DNA of 64,000 bases from positions 38,990,444 to 39,054,443 of the forward strand of contig CM055101.1 of NCBI GenBank assembly GCA_029204225.1, in the 5' to 3' direction. Position 1 is the first letter of the stretch. Every line of letters begins with the position of its first letter. Positions 1 through 13,879 of this stretch are shown piece after piece. The stretch is from Diphasiastrum complanatum (Eukaryota; Streptophyta; Lycopodiopsida; Lycopodiales; Lycopodiaceae). A program made the position numbers and the translations under genes. The notes beneath the pieces are model-generated. The model worked only from the letters and a program-made list of their open reading frames with translations, searched no databases and had not been told where the DNA came from.

Positions 1-2780
<2,780 letters not shown>

Positions 2781-2789
2781 CAAAGTGGG

Positions 2790-3032
2790 TGGACTATCAA
2801 CGTGAAGTCGTTGGTTCGGATTTAGATCGACAATATCGAAATTTACAAGTATAAAAAAATATACACTGACTCGAAAAATATAGAATTTTTCGAGTCGATC
2901 CAATATCGAAAAAATCTGAAAACTTTGATCATGTACTTTTTGATCCCTTGAACAGAAATTCTAGCCTTATGTTCTGGTTTTCCAGGATGCTTATTATTGA
3001 ACGGATTTGAGGCTAAGCATTGAATTCCAACA
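2790..3032 (-). mobile_element. Possible 3' LTR start of a minus-strand copia remnant
   Basis: Read on the minus strand, a TGTTGGAATTC sequence starts at 3032, just downstream of the RNase H remnant that ends nearby. This is where the 3' LTR of that element should begin. The purine tract before it is weak and the far end of the LTR (towards 2790 or lower) could not be found, so the limits are approximate. Confidence 0.3.
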
Positions 3033-3149
3033 CTAACTTTTGATTTTCAGATTCAACATGTCATTGAATCTGAGATGGTGATCCTTTGCACTTTCTCTCT
3101 CAAATAGTGATACATGATTTTGATATGCTTGCTTCGAGAATGAAATCTC

Positions 3150-3237
<88 letters not shown>

Positions 3238-3461
3238 ATGGTACTTTGGTTGTCACAAAATATGGTCGTTGGATGTGACTGTGCAAGGTCGATTTCTGCT
3301 AGCAGGTGCCTCAGCCAAATTGCCTCCTTTGTAGCATTTGTGGCAGCAATGTACTCTGATTCAGTTGATGATAATGCTACTGAGGTCTGCTTTCAGCCGT
3401 TCCACGAGATTCGGCCTTGATTGTATAAAAATACAAAATCAGAAGTAGACCTTCTAATATC
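3033..3461 (-). pseudogene. Ty1/copia RNase H fragment split by a (GA)n tract
   Basis: The minus strand carries the C-terminal RNase H of a copia polyprotein: RRSTSDFVF, then SSTESEYIAATNATKEAIWL, then CDNQST, and beyond the microsatellite NSRFHSRSKHIKIMYHYLRE. These are the classic blocks that follow KSTSGY in copia RNase H. One in-frame stop lies between the first two blocks. The domain is interrupted at the CDNQST..NSRFHSR position by the dinucleotide tract at 3155-3235. Its upstream part is cut off at 3461 by insertion of another copia LTR. Only this end of the element remains. Confidence 0.85.
3155..3235. repeat. (GA)n microsatellite inside RNase H
   Basis: About 81 bp of pure GA (CT on the coding minus strand). 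It sits exactly where copia RNase H normally reads Ala-Leu-Ser before the NPxFHxRxKH block, so it probably grew from a GCTCTCTCT seed in the coding sequence. Confidence 0.95.
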
Positions 3462-4328
3462 TGTTGAAAATTCTAGAATTCACACGTGTGGGGAATGTCC
3501 ACAAGAGTGACTAATCTTGATTAAGCTTTGTGATTGGCACAGTACCCTGATTCTAGATTGTTCAACAAGATCTAGTTCAGAAGATATAGCTAATTCACAA
3601 TCTAGCATGCTAATCAATAGACTATGATAGCAATGAATCAAAGAATGATTAAAAGTACAAGATTACAGTGTTTTAGCATTAGCTTCAACACGAGTTAGAG
3701 AGAGAAAGCTAGAGAGATAACAAGAAAAACAGTTTAGATCCAACCAAGCATGAGATAGCTACAAAACTTTGGTTCTTCATTACTTTGTGAATGAGAATGA
3801 TATGTACATATATAGGAGAGCCAAAATTCGTGGTACTTCTTGCATTCAATGCACATCCTACACCTATTCAAGTGCAAACAACTATTAACTTGACACCTAA
3901 CTGCTAGCATGCATAGGTTGCACCTAACTTCTACCTACTTTCTCTAAATGGCAATTTCTCAACTAGCCATGTACAACTCTACATGCATGTGTCCATTAGA
4001 GTGTTTGCATGCTTTTTGTGTCACTATGGAAACTTAGGACATTATGCATTTATTGAGGCTCGAGTTTCTACAAGGTCATAATTGACCAATTCCATGTGAA
4101 TCTCTATATGCATGTCAAACTAGACAATGTTAACATTATTGCATATCATACTAGACCAACTAGACTTTATGCATGTCACTGGAATTTGATCTACCTAACC
4201 CAAACTCGTCCTATTCTACAAGGATATGTGCTCAATTCACATACCTTGGATATGTACAAAATATTTACATGGGTAGGATCCCCCAAACATTAACAACAGA
4301 TGATAGATATGTTTTACAGTTGTTAACA
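3462..4328 (-). mobile_element. 3' LTR of minus-strand copia element
   Basis: An 867-bp LTR with TG..CA ends and terminal inverted repeats (TGTTGA at the left, TTAACA at the right). On the minus strand it is preceded by a purine tract, AAGGAGGAG, directly abutting TGTTAAC: a good polypurine tract. A TATATATG promoter-like box lies near 3810 on the minus strand. The LTR contains the palindrome CACACGTGTG at 3481-3490. It interrupts the RNase H of the element to its left at codons before RRSTS. The matching 5' LTR is absent. Confidence 0.85.
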
Positions 4329-5955
4329 CTCCTCCTTAAAATATATCTATCTGATGTTGGTGAAGATCCTTTGAGTTTGGATTCTTTGCTTTGCATTTTA
4401 AGTGAAGATGAACAAAGAATCCATCATAGCAGTATGTTCACCAAATCCACGATAAGTTCTCTTTGATAGAAATCTTTTCCAAATGCCTTTGAAAAATATT
4501 CCACCAACCTGCTACTATGCCCATGTACCTCATGCATTCTGATGTCGATCCTGGGTATGCAAAGTCCACATGCATGAAGTTGGCTGCAAGAAAAACTGGA
4601 AAAACCGAGGCTTCCATGCCTCATCATGGCCACAAAGATCATAAAGAACAAGATTGTACCATGAGCAATATTCAAGATTAAGCATACTAGCTTCACTAGT
4701 CCCAAAAATATGAACTCTATCCAAAATGGATCTAATATTGAAACCATACTCAAACTTGATCAAATTAAGGCTAAATACTTTCTTGAGGGTGTAAATGTCC
4801 TCAGTGGATGCTTCACTTAACCTCACAAGAAGTTTACAATATGCCTCAATACATGAAAAAACTCTTTTTTTTCAAACTATGAGTACTAAACTCATACTTG
4901 CTCTTACTCAATTTAAGAGCATACATATGATGGTACATCTTGCTTTCTAGATGTTTTGGAAACATAATCAAGTCGCAAAAGACAAGAATTAATTCCAAAC
5001 TAAAGACTTCATTTAAAAATAGAATATATTGTCTTACTTGATCTTTGAGATAAGCAAATCTCAATTAAGCAAGATACATCAGTAATCAAAGAAAAAGAAC
5101 AATAGGTGAGTAAAACAAAATGAATACCACCTTTACTTATCTTTTCTTTTCCATGACATAAGATCAACAAGGACTCGGCCTTGTACAATGATGAAGATTT
5201 CCTTGGACATGCATGTTGAGGATACTCCTCCTCAAACCTTGACCTCATTACAACCTGATTCCTTGCCATAGTAATGACTTGTGATGCACTATGAGACACT
5301 ATGATCTCGGCCACTTCCAAGATAGAAAATAGATCTTCAAAATCAAGAACTTCTCCATGATCAAACACCTTCGAGATAGAGAGTGTAAAGGCTATGTAGC
5401 CTTCCTTGGTGGATAAGCATCCAACCATGATCCACAGACTAGGATCACCATCCTTCTTTCTTTCCAAGAAATCACATACAAAGCAATAGTCTTCAAGAAC
5501 ATTGAGGTATACAACCTTAGGCTTATAACTGAACAAGATTTCATAAAGTGCACTCCTTCCATTAGCTTCATAACTCCATAAAGTTTTACATGATGGAACA
5601 TACACATGCACCAAAAAACTTGAAGAGACAAGACACAACCAAATGTAACTTGTGGATCCATCAATAGTACATGCAAAGCAAGAAAGACCTTCCTTGCTTA
5701 CTGATAAAGAAAGATGAACATCAGAATGTTCCAACTCCATAGAATGTTCTGTCATTTTAGAAGACATTAAATATGGATCCATAAGTGATTTTGCCATAGA
5801 ATAAGCCACTCTTGGCTTGATCTCCTTGACTATAATAGGCATAGACCTGAAGTTGGAAACATACAACTTCCTATGCCATAGCTCCTCCTTGGAAACATAA
5901 GTCATCAATGCAGCATCACATGAACTTGAATTTTCATGCACATCTAGCTTGAAAA
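4329..5955 (-). pseudogene. Degraded copia pol (pre-integrase, integrase, RNase H end)
   Basis: This is the interior of the element whose 3' LTR is at 3462-4328. Reading from its 5' side (high coordinates), the open stretch 5971-5009 shows ELWHRKL (pre-integrase), ELEHSDVHLSLS and IDGSTSYIW (start of the integrase core), GRSALYEILFSYKPKVVYL and STKEGYIAF (integrase C-terminus), then the linker PRKSSSLYKAES. The central integrase core and all of reverse transcriptase are missing. Near 4440-4530 a decayed RNase H tail, SRLVEYFSKAFGKDFYQREL, precedes the polypurine tract. The 320-codon frame stays open despite heavy substitution and internal deletion. The 5' end is cut off by the LTR at 5956. 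Confidence 0.75.
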
Positions 5956-6608
5956 TGTGAAAAATTGTCAACTAGTAGTATTTTCCTAACTTGAGATTTT
6001 GTAGGCCTATGGCCAAATAAAAGTTAGAGATAGGTTCATACATGTATGTAGAGGCCCAAAGTATGTGTACACTACTTTTGAGGTCACATTAATTAGAGGA
6101 GGTCGAGTGTGGAGCTCTTCTATTGGCTCATAATTTGGTGCATTCCTATTTGACCAAATTTCTAGGTATATGGGTGAATCCTATTGGACCCCAATTTTAG
6201 CCTATCATAAGACAAGTGGCCAAGAGGCACTATGGCTGCTATAAATAGCCATCTCCACGAGTATGTACATATCTCATTTTCATTCTATTGAATGAATGTT
6301 ATGCTCTTTGAAGGTCCATCTTCTTCTCTCTCACTTTTTTGTTCATATCTTGCATTCTAGCCACTAGAATTGTGATTTCTTTGTTGCTATGGCTTCACAC
6401 GTGTGAAATGCAGGTTGTAGGCTCTGAAGTACGGACAGGGACAGCAAGTTTCTGTTTGTGGAAGCTTATGATCAGATTTTGATGTTTAGTTGATGTTTAG
6501 TATGCTTAACATCACAATTTCTATCATTTTTTCAATCTAGATGTGCATAACTTCCATGGCCAAGATCTTTATGAAACTTTAGCATCTTTTGGATCTGAGT
6601 TTTTCACA
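5956..6608 (+). mobile_element. 5' LTR of plus-strand copia element
   Basis: A 653-bp LTR with a 9-bp perfect terminal inverted repeat: it begins TGTGAAAAA and ends TTTTTCACA. A TATA box (GCTATAAATAGCC) lies near 6238, and the palindrome TTCACACGTGTGAA spans 6394-6407. It is followed immediately by the primer-binding site. No second LTR copy was found because the element is truncated after integrase. Confidence 0.88.
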
Positions 6609-6620
6609 TGGTATCAGAGC
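6609..6620 (+). promoter_or_regulatory. Primer-binding site (initiator Met tRNA)
   Basis: TGGTATCAGAGC directly abuts the LTR end. It is complementary to the 3' end of plant initiator-methionine tRNA, the usual copia primer for reverse transcription. About 600 bp of leader separates it from the gag start. Confidence 0.92.
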
Positions 6621-7217
6621 ATTAGGCGGCCAAATGTGCAGGTTTTGCTAGATTTAGAAGAGATTTGTGGGCGAGTTTGCTTTTGTAGCATTCCAATCAA
6701 GTTTCTAGCTAAAAATCTTGTTGATTTATGTGTAGAAATTGGATCTTTGTGATCAAAACATCATTTGTATGCATTTCAATTGAAGTAGGGCGAATTCCCT
6801 CTGTACTTATCAGAATAAGGAGACAAAAATTGTTTTGGAAAGAGGGAGATGCAAGATCCAACAAGATCCTATTAGTTTTCCATTCTAGCATATAGTTTTT
6901 TGATTCAATTTCTTGCTTCTTCATGTCAAAAACTTCAAAATTGATGTAACCCTCTGATTTTCAGTTTGCTGAATGATTCAAGAGTGTATTTCAATCTTAG
7001 GAGTGAGGGAAAAGCAAGTATATTGAGGTTTGGTCTTGGTTTGATCAAGAAATCATAAAACTAGTGGCTAAAATTAAGGAAAAAGTGAGGAAAAGAGAGA
7101 AAAAGTAAGGTTTTAGGTTCCAAATCTTTGTGATTTCTTCTTGTGTTTCATTTGTTGATTCAAGAGAGTGCTTAGTGCATTGGAACAGGTCAAAGATCAG
7201 AGATCAATCATTGCAAC

Positions 7218-8927
7218 ATGGCTACAAATGGAGGCTACATGTTGGAAAGCAATGATAGGCTTACCTCCCTCAACTATTCTACTTGGAAAGTAAGGATGGA
7301 GTCTTTGCTTGAGATGAATGAGTTGATGGATATTGTTGTAGGTGTGGAGGAGAGACCTTTGGCACCTCAAGAACAATTGAGGTATGACAAGAGGGCAAAG
7401 AAAGCCCTTCACATGATCAAGATGAATGTGACAAATGAGCTTCTCAAAGAGGTTGGTAAGTGCACATCATCTAGTGAAGCTTGGGAAGCCTTGAAGAAGG
7501 TTTATGAATCCAAGTCTACTTCTAGAGTGTTGACTTTAAGAAGGCAAATCTTTTCTTGTATGCAAAAGAAGAGTGAGAATGGACATGCTTTTGTTTTGAG
7601 AGTTAAAGCATTGAATGATGAGTTAGCATGCATTAATGATGGCATAAATAATGAGGAGCTTGTTCAAGTGATTCTCAATGGCTTGTTGGATGATCATGCT
7701 AATCTTGTTCAAAGTTATGCTATCCAAAAATGTTTACCAAGTGTTGGAGACTTGCAAGAGGTCTTGTTGGCTGAAGAATTCAGGTTGCAAGCAAGAGTGG
7801 GAGCATCTTCTACATCTCAAGGAGGAGAAGAGGAGGCAATGTTCTCTAAAGGCAAGTTCAAGGGCAAAGGTAAAAGCAATTGGTCTAAAGGGCAAGACCA
7901 AGGTGAGCACTCTACTTTTGGCAAAAAGAAGGATAGATCTAAGCTAAAATGTTTCTATTGTGGAGTCAAAGGGCATTTCGCTAGTGATTGTTTTAAGAAA
8001 AAGAGGGATCAAGGGGAAAAGCAAACCAATCTAACTATTGATGAGGGTGGGGATGAGCTTCTTTCAAATGATGCTTTTGTTATGTCATCTTGCTTGTTGG
8101 CTAATCATGGAGACATTGATCCTTGGTGGATTGATAGTGGAGCCACTTCTCATATGACATATCATAAAGAGTATTTTTCATCTTTAATGGCATTTGATGG
8201 TGATAGGAAGGTAATCTATACCGCAAATGATGGTGAGTGTGCAATCAAGGGGATTGGCACAATTCCTATTTCACTTTCTACAAATAGGAATATAGAATTG
8301 AAAGATGTTTTGCTCATTCCATCCATTACCAAGAACTTACTTAGTGTAAGCCAAATGCTTGACAAAGGATTCAAAGTTGAGTTTGATGGTGATGCTTGCT
8401 TGATCAAAAAGGGGTGTAGTATCATTGCAAAAGGGAAAAGGCAAGGGAAATTGTTCAAGCTTGATGCATGTGTTGTTGCTAACCAAGTTGGATGCATGGC
8501 AAATGAACAAATGTCAATTCAAGAGGTATGGCATAAAAGGATGGGACATCTCAACTACAAGGCCTTGGAGGTAATAGCCAAAAAGGAGGTAGTAAGGGGA
8601 CTTCCCAAGTCTCTTACTTGCTTGAATCATGTTTGTGAAGAATGTGCTTTGTCTAAATCACATAGATTGCCATATACTAGATCTATATCTAGATCTAAGA
8701 TGCCTTTTTCTCTCTTGCATTCGGATATTCATGGTGTTACTACAATTAGCAATGGAGGTGCTAAGATGTATGTAACTTTCATTGATGATTTTAGTAGATT
8801 TTGTTGGGTTTATCTACTAAAGAGCAAGGATGAGGTGTTTGATGTGTTTGTCAAGTTCAAAGTTGCTATTGAGACTCAATTTACAACCAAAATCAAATGC
8901 TTGAGGAGCGACAATGGTGGTGAATAA
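7218..8927 (+). pseudogene. Ty1/copia gag-protease-integrase, truncated
   Basis: An open frame of 569 codons. Residues 1 to about 200 are a copia-type gag (STWKVRMESLL near the start, RVLTLRRQIF further on). A CCHC zinc knuckle, CFYCGVKGHFASDC, starts near residue 245. The protease site WWIDSGATSHM is near residue 306. Pre-integrase WHKRMGHLN is near residue 438. The integrase start follows with HSDIHG and FIDDFSRF, and the frame ends right after LRSDNGGE with two stop codons. A full copia polyprotein has over 1,200 residues, so half of integrase, reverse transcriptase and RNase H are missing. The start codon fits related gags here, which begin MA(S/T)..(Y/L)LxExxxRL. The intact frame suggests a fairly recent element cut by rearrangement rather than by decay. 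Confidence 0.92.
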
Positions 8928-9300
8928 TGAATGCAAAAATCAATCCTCCATTATCTGGTTTGACCATGTCGTGTGGTACATGATGAATAATCTGAGTATT
9001 TTCTTTCCTGGTGCCTCCCCACATAATTAATTCAATGTCTTTTTTCTTTGGCTACACAAGCCGACTAGGGATATTGTCAAAGCACATTTGACTTTTCTCT
9101 CTTTACATCAATATATGATAGAAGCATCCATTGAGCTTGTCGCTAATCCTTCTGCCAAACTCCTTGCAACTCTAGGCGATGCCTACAATATTACAAAAAT
9201 TGAACGGCGCTCAAAATACCCAGCTTTTTTACACTACGAGACAAATTCTCTCAAAACTACAATAAAAGAACGGGCACTTTTAACCTCAACAACCCAAGCT
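8928..9300 (+). other. Sequence of unknown origin with a short open frame
   Basis: The copia frame stops and unrelated sequence begins. A plus-strand frame runs from about 9029 to 9327 and includes LWLHKPTRDIVKAHLTFL and SAKLLATLGDAYNITKIERR. I do not recognise it. Its last eight or so codons lie inside the duplicated block that starts at 9301, so it spans the breakpoint and is unlikely to be intact. It could be a host exon or another transposon type. Confidence 0.3.
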
Positions 9301-9569
9301 AATGGTATCCTACCACCTCTAACTTGAGATCTTGCAACTAGGCATGAGACCTATCTCACTAGCTCTACCAATCTCTCTCAAACTAGATCAAACTCTCATC
9401 CCAAGATGGAGAAAGGACAAATTTTGGGTCAAATTGACTTAGGTACACAAAAGCACTCAAAAACATCCACAACTGACTCAAATACAATTGGATTGCATGA
9501 AACTATGTGGCTATGACCTCAAAAAATAAGTTCGAGAACTTAATGTCATTCTTCAAGACATAGTTGTTG

Positions 9570-9722
9570 CTAATGACGTTGAGGGAATGTACCTGACCTA
9601 GCAGGGGAATCTCCATTAGTGTCATACTCATTGAAATCTATGGATGAGAAGTCAAATGTCTGCAAAAAGTCAATTTGATCCAATGCTCGTTCTTTATCAT
9701 ATTCTATTGTCGATGCTGACAT
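9570..9722 (-). other. Possible captured exon, minus strand
   Basis: A minus-strand open frame begins MSASTIEYDKERALDQIDFL at 9722 and continues through IDFNEYDTNGDSP to a possible GT splice donor (GCTAG|GTCAGG) near 9601. The acidic, non-repetitive composition differs from the surrounding repeats. The other duplication copy (54456 downward) keeps the frame with at least two amino-acid changes. I do not recognise the protein, and at about 50 residues it may be chance. Confidence 0.25.
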
Positions 9723-9980
9723 GGGCTACCGCTCTGACGAGCTAAATAACTGATCTTCACAATTTTGTGGAGGATATCAAAGATTTAAAAATATTAGTAA
9801 TATAGTAAGTTTAAATGCATTTTTGTAAAAATTATCAGGATTTATGTGCAAAAAAATCGTTCGTTCAATATTGTTATGCAATGTCGATATGTAGTCATGG
9901 GTATTTTATATGCAATGAATTAATGTACGTACTCGTATCCATACAACTAATTTGTTCATAAATATTACTATACAATTGAG

Positions 9981-11580
9981 TATAGGTTTTTATTCAGTTT
10001 TGCTTTGTTTGTTATGTGACTATTGAATATCATGTTACAGATTCATGTTTAGAATCAAAAATATTTTCCTAGATGTATGCATGTTCATGAATGACGTACG
10101 TAGGTTTTAGTTAATAGTAGAAAAACAAATCTTTTGTATGAGGTTAAAAACCCTTAGGCATATAATATTACGTATGTATGTTGGTGGAAAATCCAACAAA
10201 AGTATGTAATTCGTAAGAAATATGTAGAAGAACATACTTGATAAGACAGTACATGGTTATTCATATTTTGTTCCATGGTTTTGTATATTTGAACCTGTTT
10301 TTTTTTATCTGGTGATAGATAGACAACAATTATATTTCAATCTAAATAATCAAGTACCAAACAAAAAAAAGAAATTTTGTCTATAGGAACAAGATCTTAT
10401 GTACATGTAATAATACATGCAATAGTTAGTTACTGATGTAAAATTAGTAATATATGGTTTGTTTATATGTGTGACTTTGTTGTCTCAATATCATAGTAAT
10501 TAAATAGACGTTTTTATGTATACATAGAAATAAAAAAATTTAGATTAGTTAATAAAAGTATTTTTTTTATTTGATGTTTCGTTTGATTATCTTAAATTTT
10601 GTTCTGATTTTTGTAATTCATTAACAAATGCTAACTATCATGTTTAATAGTTTTTTCTGAGCTGGTTTTTTCGTGTCATGTTATTAATTTCATGTATGAT
10701 CATACATCTTTGCACATGCACAAATGTATGTAATTGTTAGTAGTTTATCAATCATGAGCATTTTCGTATGAGTTGAAGACTTTTTGCATGTGGATCATTT
10801 ATGTATATTGGCTAGTGGATTGTATAACGACGTAATGGAGTATAGGATTTTATTCAATTTTACTTTGTTTGTTATGTGACTATTTAATATCATGTTATAG
10901 ATTTATGTCTAGAATCGAAAATATTTTCATAGATGTATGCATGTTCATGAACAATGTACGTAGTTTTTAGTTAATAGTAGAAAAACAAATTTTTTGTATA
11001 AGGTGGAAAATCCTTATGCATATAATATTACATATGTATGTTGGTGAAAAATCCAACAAAAGTATGTAATTTACAAGAAATGTATAAAGGAACATACTTG
11101 ACGAGACAATATATGGTTATTCATATTTTGTTCCATGGTTTTGTATATTTGAATTTGTTTTTTTGATCTGGTGATAGATAGACAACAAATATATACCAAA
11201 CAAAAAAATAAAATTTTGTATATAAGAACAAGATCTTTTGTACATGTAATAATACATGCAATAATTAGTTATTGGTGTAAAAGTAATATGTGGTTTGTTT
11301 AAATGTGTGACTTTGTTGTTTCAATATCATAGTAATACATAGAAATGAACAAATTTGTAATTCATTAAAAAATACTAACTATCATGTTTAATAGTTTTTT
11401 CCAAACTTGTTTTTGGGTGTTGTGTTATTAAGTTCATGTATGATCATACCTCTTTGCACATGCACAAATACATGTAATTGTTACTAGTTTATTCATCATG
11501 AGCATTTTTGTATGAGTTGAAGACTTTTTGCATATGTAACATTCTATATACTGGCTAGTGGATTGTGTAACAATGATCTG
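9981..11580. repeat. Degenerate tandem repeat, 860-bp unit
   Basis: The block from TATAGGTTTTTATTCAG at 9981 recurs at 10841 (TATAGGATTTTATTCAA) and stays aligned for most of its length. Shared landmarks are ATGTATGCATGTTCATGAA, TAGTAGAAAAACAAAT and GGCTAGTGGATTGT. The second unit is about 120 bp shorter. A third, partial unit lies near 12490-12640. Each carries the short hairpin TGTTGG..CCAACA (10179, 11039, 12603). Confidence 0.8.
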
Positions 11581-13116
11581 CATTTAAAAAAAAATTGTTA
11601 CACAATTTTGTCATGTACGACATTTGTTTTTCATTTTGTGATTATATATTGCGATTATGAATATGTTGCCTTTAAATCTACTTTAAATTTACTGTTCCAA
11701 ACCGTGGCCACGACAAATTTCTTGTAAAAACAATTTCGCTTTACACGACTACGCTACAGATTTTGTAAAATTATTGACAAACAGTTTCACAAATGATTTG
11801 TCTTGCCTAGCATCTGGTTAGTATATGTAAATTTCTTAAAGCTTTTTTGCTTTGCATAATTATGTTACAAATTTTTCCAAAAAAATTGACAAGCATATTC
11901 ACGAAATGTGGATTTGTTTTGCATAATATTTGATTAGTATAAGCATTCATAGTAGATTTTGATTAGTACATGCATTGATAGAATATATATGATACATTCA
12001 ATAATATATTTGGCCTTCTTTTTTATTAACTAAGTTACCTCTTTTTAGTGAATTTCTTCTTGTTCTAATTTCTAATTTTACACCTTCGCTCCATGATATA
12101 GTATACTAGTTCTATTTTACAGCTCTAATGCAATTATTGAAATAATAAGTTCATTGTCTGAAATATCAATTCTTGACTTTATAACTAGAATCTCGATTGT
12201 TTTTTTTGCATGTATGGAATTTGTCAAAACGAAATATCATATTCGGATTTTTGAAATATTTTGATATTGTAATATGTTAGTTGACTTTTTAAAACATTAG
12301 AGATGTTTATGATAACATAAGATTTTCAAAAGATAATTATTTTGGAAATTGAATTTCAAAAATTACGAACTAATTACCTACGAAATACTAGCATGATTTT
12401 TAAACTTAAAATTATTTGTTGCATACATTATTTGTTAATATTTTGTTATATAATTTTGTAAGTTTAATTTTGTTTCGATATGATGATTAGGTTGTTTTTT
12501 GGCTTATAGATTTGTATGTCTAGAATTAAAAACATGTTATATTATACAATTTCTTTCTTGTATGAGGTAAAAAACCCTCATGCATAAAATATTGCGTATG
12601 TATGTTGGTGGAAAATCCAACAAAAGTACGTAATTTACTCATTTTCTATTTTAGTTTCATATATTTGAACTTAGTAACATAATACAATTGTAAATAAAAA
12701 AAGTTATAATCTACATAGCTAAATCGTTAATAAAAAATGTACAAAATAGTATGGCTATTTATATTTTATTGTCCGGTTTTGTATCTGTCAATGATTTAAT
12801 ATAATTTTTTTTATAATTTCAATATTGTGTAAACTTGATAATAGACAATTTAGTATCAATCGCAGTACTATGTTCGGGTAAAATTGTTGCATGTGAACAA
12901 AATACGACCTTGAATTCCAACCGTTGTGTACTGATATCTTAAAAGCTTGTTGTTCATGTGACATTAATAAGTCGTGTATATTGTATATGACTATCATATG
13001 CGTAATATTACGGGAAAAAAAAAATTCAATCATCATATATATATATTCTTGTTACTTAAAGATGTTGATTTTGGAAACCGTTTAAATGATACCATCCTTT
13101 TAAAAAAAATAGAAAT

Positions 13117-13141
13117 AATATATATATATATATATATATAT
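13117..13141. repeat. (TA)n microsatellite
   Basis: A short TA tract. The matching tract in the other duplication copy (57853-57870) is shorter, showing independent length change since duplication. Confidence 0.85.
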
Positions 13142-13626
13142 TGATTTTGAAAACTATTTAGATAATACAATAATTTTAAAAAAAATAACAATTTATAAAT
13201 TTGAACATTGAATAAAAACAATATATTATAACGAAATATAACTAGTTTTCGTATAAATACAATATATTTTAATATTTTTGTATATATTATTTTACAATAA
13301 TAAAAAATACGATAGCAAAGAATGCAAACCTGTCGTGTAGCATTCAAAATATATTAATTACATACAACTTTTAACTTAAATTCAACTAGTTTATGATTGG
13401 TTGAATTTTTTTGTTCATCCATTCTTTTTCTTGTACAATCCCATGAATTTGTTTAATACCTTGATCTACAGATCTTGGTAATCACAATATCAATAATTGT
13501 TTTCATGTGTTGTGAAAAAAAATCCGCCATCTTAATTACATAAAATAATAAAAAACATTCACAGTTTGTTCTTTCCATATCAATGGGGTATTATAAACAA
13601 GGTACTATAATTATTCGCTATTGCAG

Positions 13627-13710
13627 GCCTGTCACAAATGGAACAAACCGGCGATTTGGACGAGTTCGATGAACATGGAGCCCAAACGAGAAAACGCCAG
13701 TATAATGACG
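13627..13710 (+). CDS. Exon-like segment 1, host gene fragment (unidentified)
   Basis: Preceded by a pyrimidine-rich TATTCGCTATTGCAG acceptor and followed by a GT donor (ATGACG|GTAGAT). The 84-nt segment reads LSQMEQTGDLDEFDEHGAQT then RKRQYND in the frame that continues, through a split codon, into the exon at 13807. It starts and ends in the same phase. Composition is less AT-rich than its flanks. Copy B (58358-58441) keeps both splice sites and the frame with one amino-acid change (Gln to Arg). The family is not recognised. The acidic/charged mix resembles nuclear or RNA-processing proteins, but that is inference. Confidence 0.5.
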
Positions 13711-13806
13711 GTAGATATAATTTTGCAATTATAAAATCTATATGTTTTTGACTAGATTACAATTTTTTTTATTATTAAAATATATACATGTATTTGTTCT
13801 CAACAG

Positions 13807-13860
13807 AAGCGTTTGAACTTGAAGAACGCATTGAACGAGAGTGGTACAAAGCTTTACTAG
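13807..13860 (+). CDS. Exon-like segment 2, host gene fragment (unidentified)
   Basis: Follows a 96-nt AT-rich intron (13711-13806) ending TTGTTCTCAACAG, and ends ACTAG|GTACAA. The 54-nt exon reads EAFELEERIEREWYKALLG after joining the split Glu codon, with no stop. Both exons are multiples of three and in the same phase, as expected for internal exons. The ERIEREWY motif is loosely like the D/E-R-D/E-W-Y segment in N-terminal regions of Prp16-type splicing helicases, but this is too short to assign. Downstream exons are not visible because LTR sequence follows within about 20 bp. Confidence 0.5.
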   Translation, partial: KRLNLKNALNESGTKLY

Positions 13861-13879
13861 GTACAACATGCCATCTATA

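Larger units (their letters stand above)
9771..13600. other. AT-rich non-coding stretch
   Basis: About 3.8 kb of very AT-rich DNA with many ATG/CAT-rich motifs and no convincing coding frame on either strand. It contains a degenerate 860-bp repeat and a (TA)n tract, listed separately. It could be a long intron or intergenic DNA upstream of the exons at 13627, or a non-autonomous transposon. I could find no clear terminal repeats. Confidence 0.5.

Noticed and set aside
7218-8927. Host zinc-finger (CCHC) gene
   Set aside because: The zinc knuckle is followed by a DSGAT protease, pre-integrase and integrase, and an LTR and primer site lie upstream, so it is copia gag-pol.
12788-13347. Minus-strand frames in AT-rich DNA (82 and 104 codons), repeated at 57523-58078
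   Set aside because: Low-complexity Ile/Tyr/Phe-rich translations of AT-rich DNA. The second frame changes with the (TA)n length between copies.
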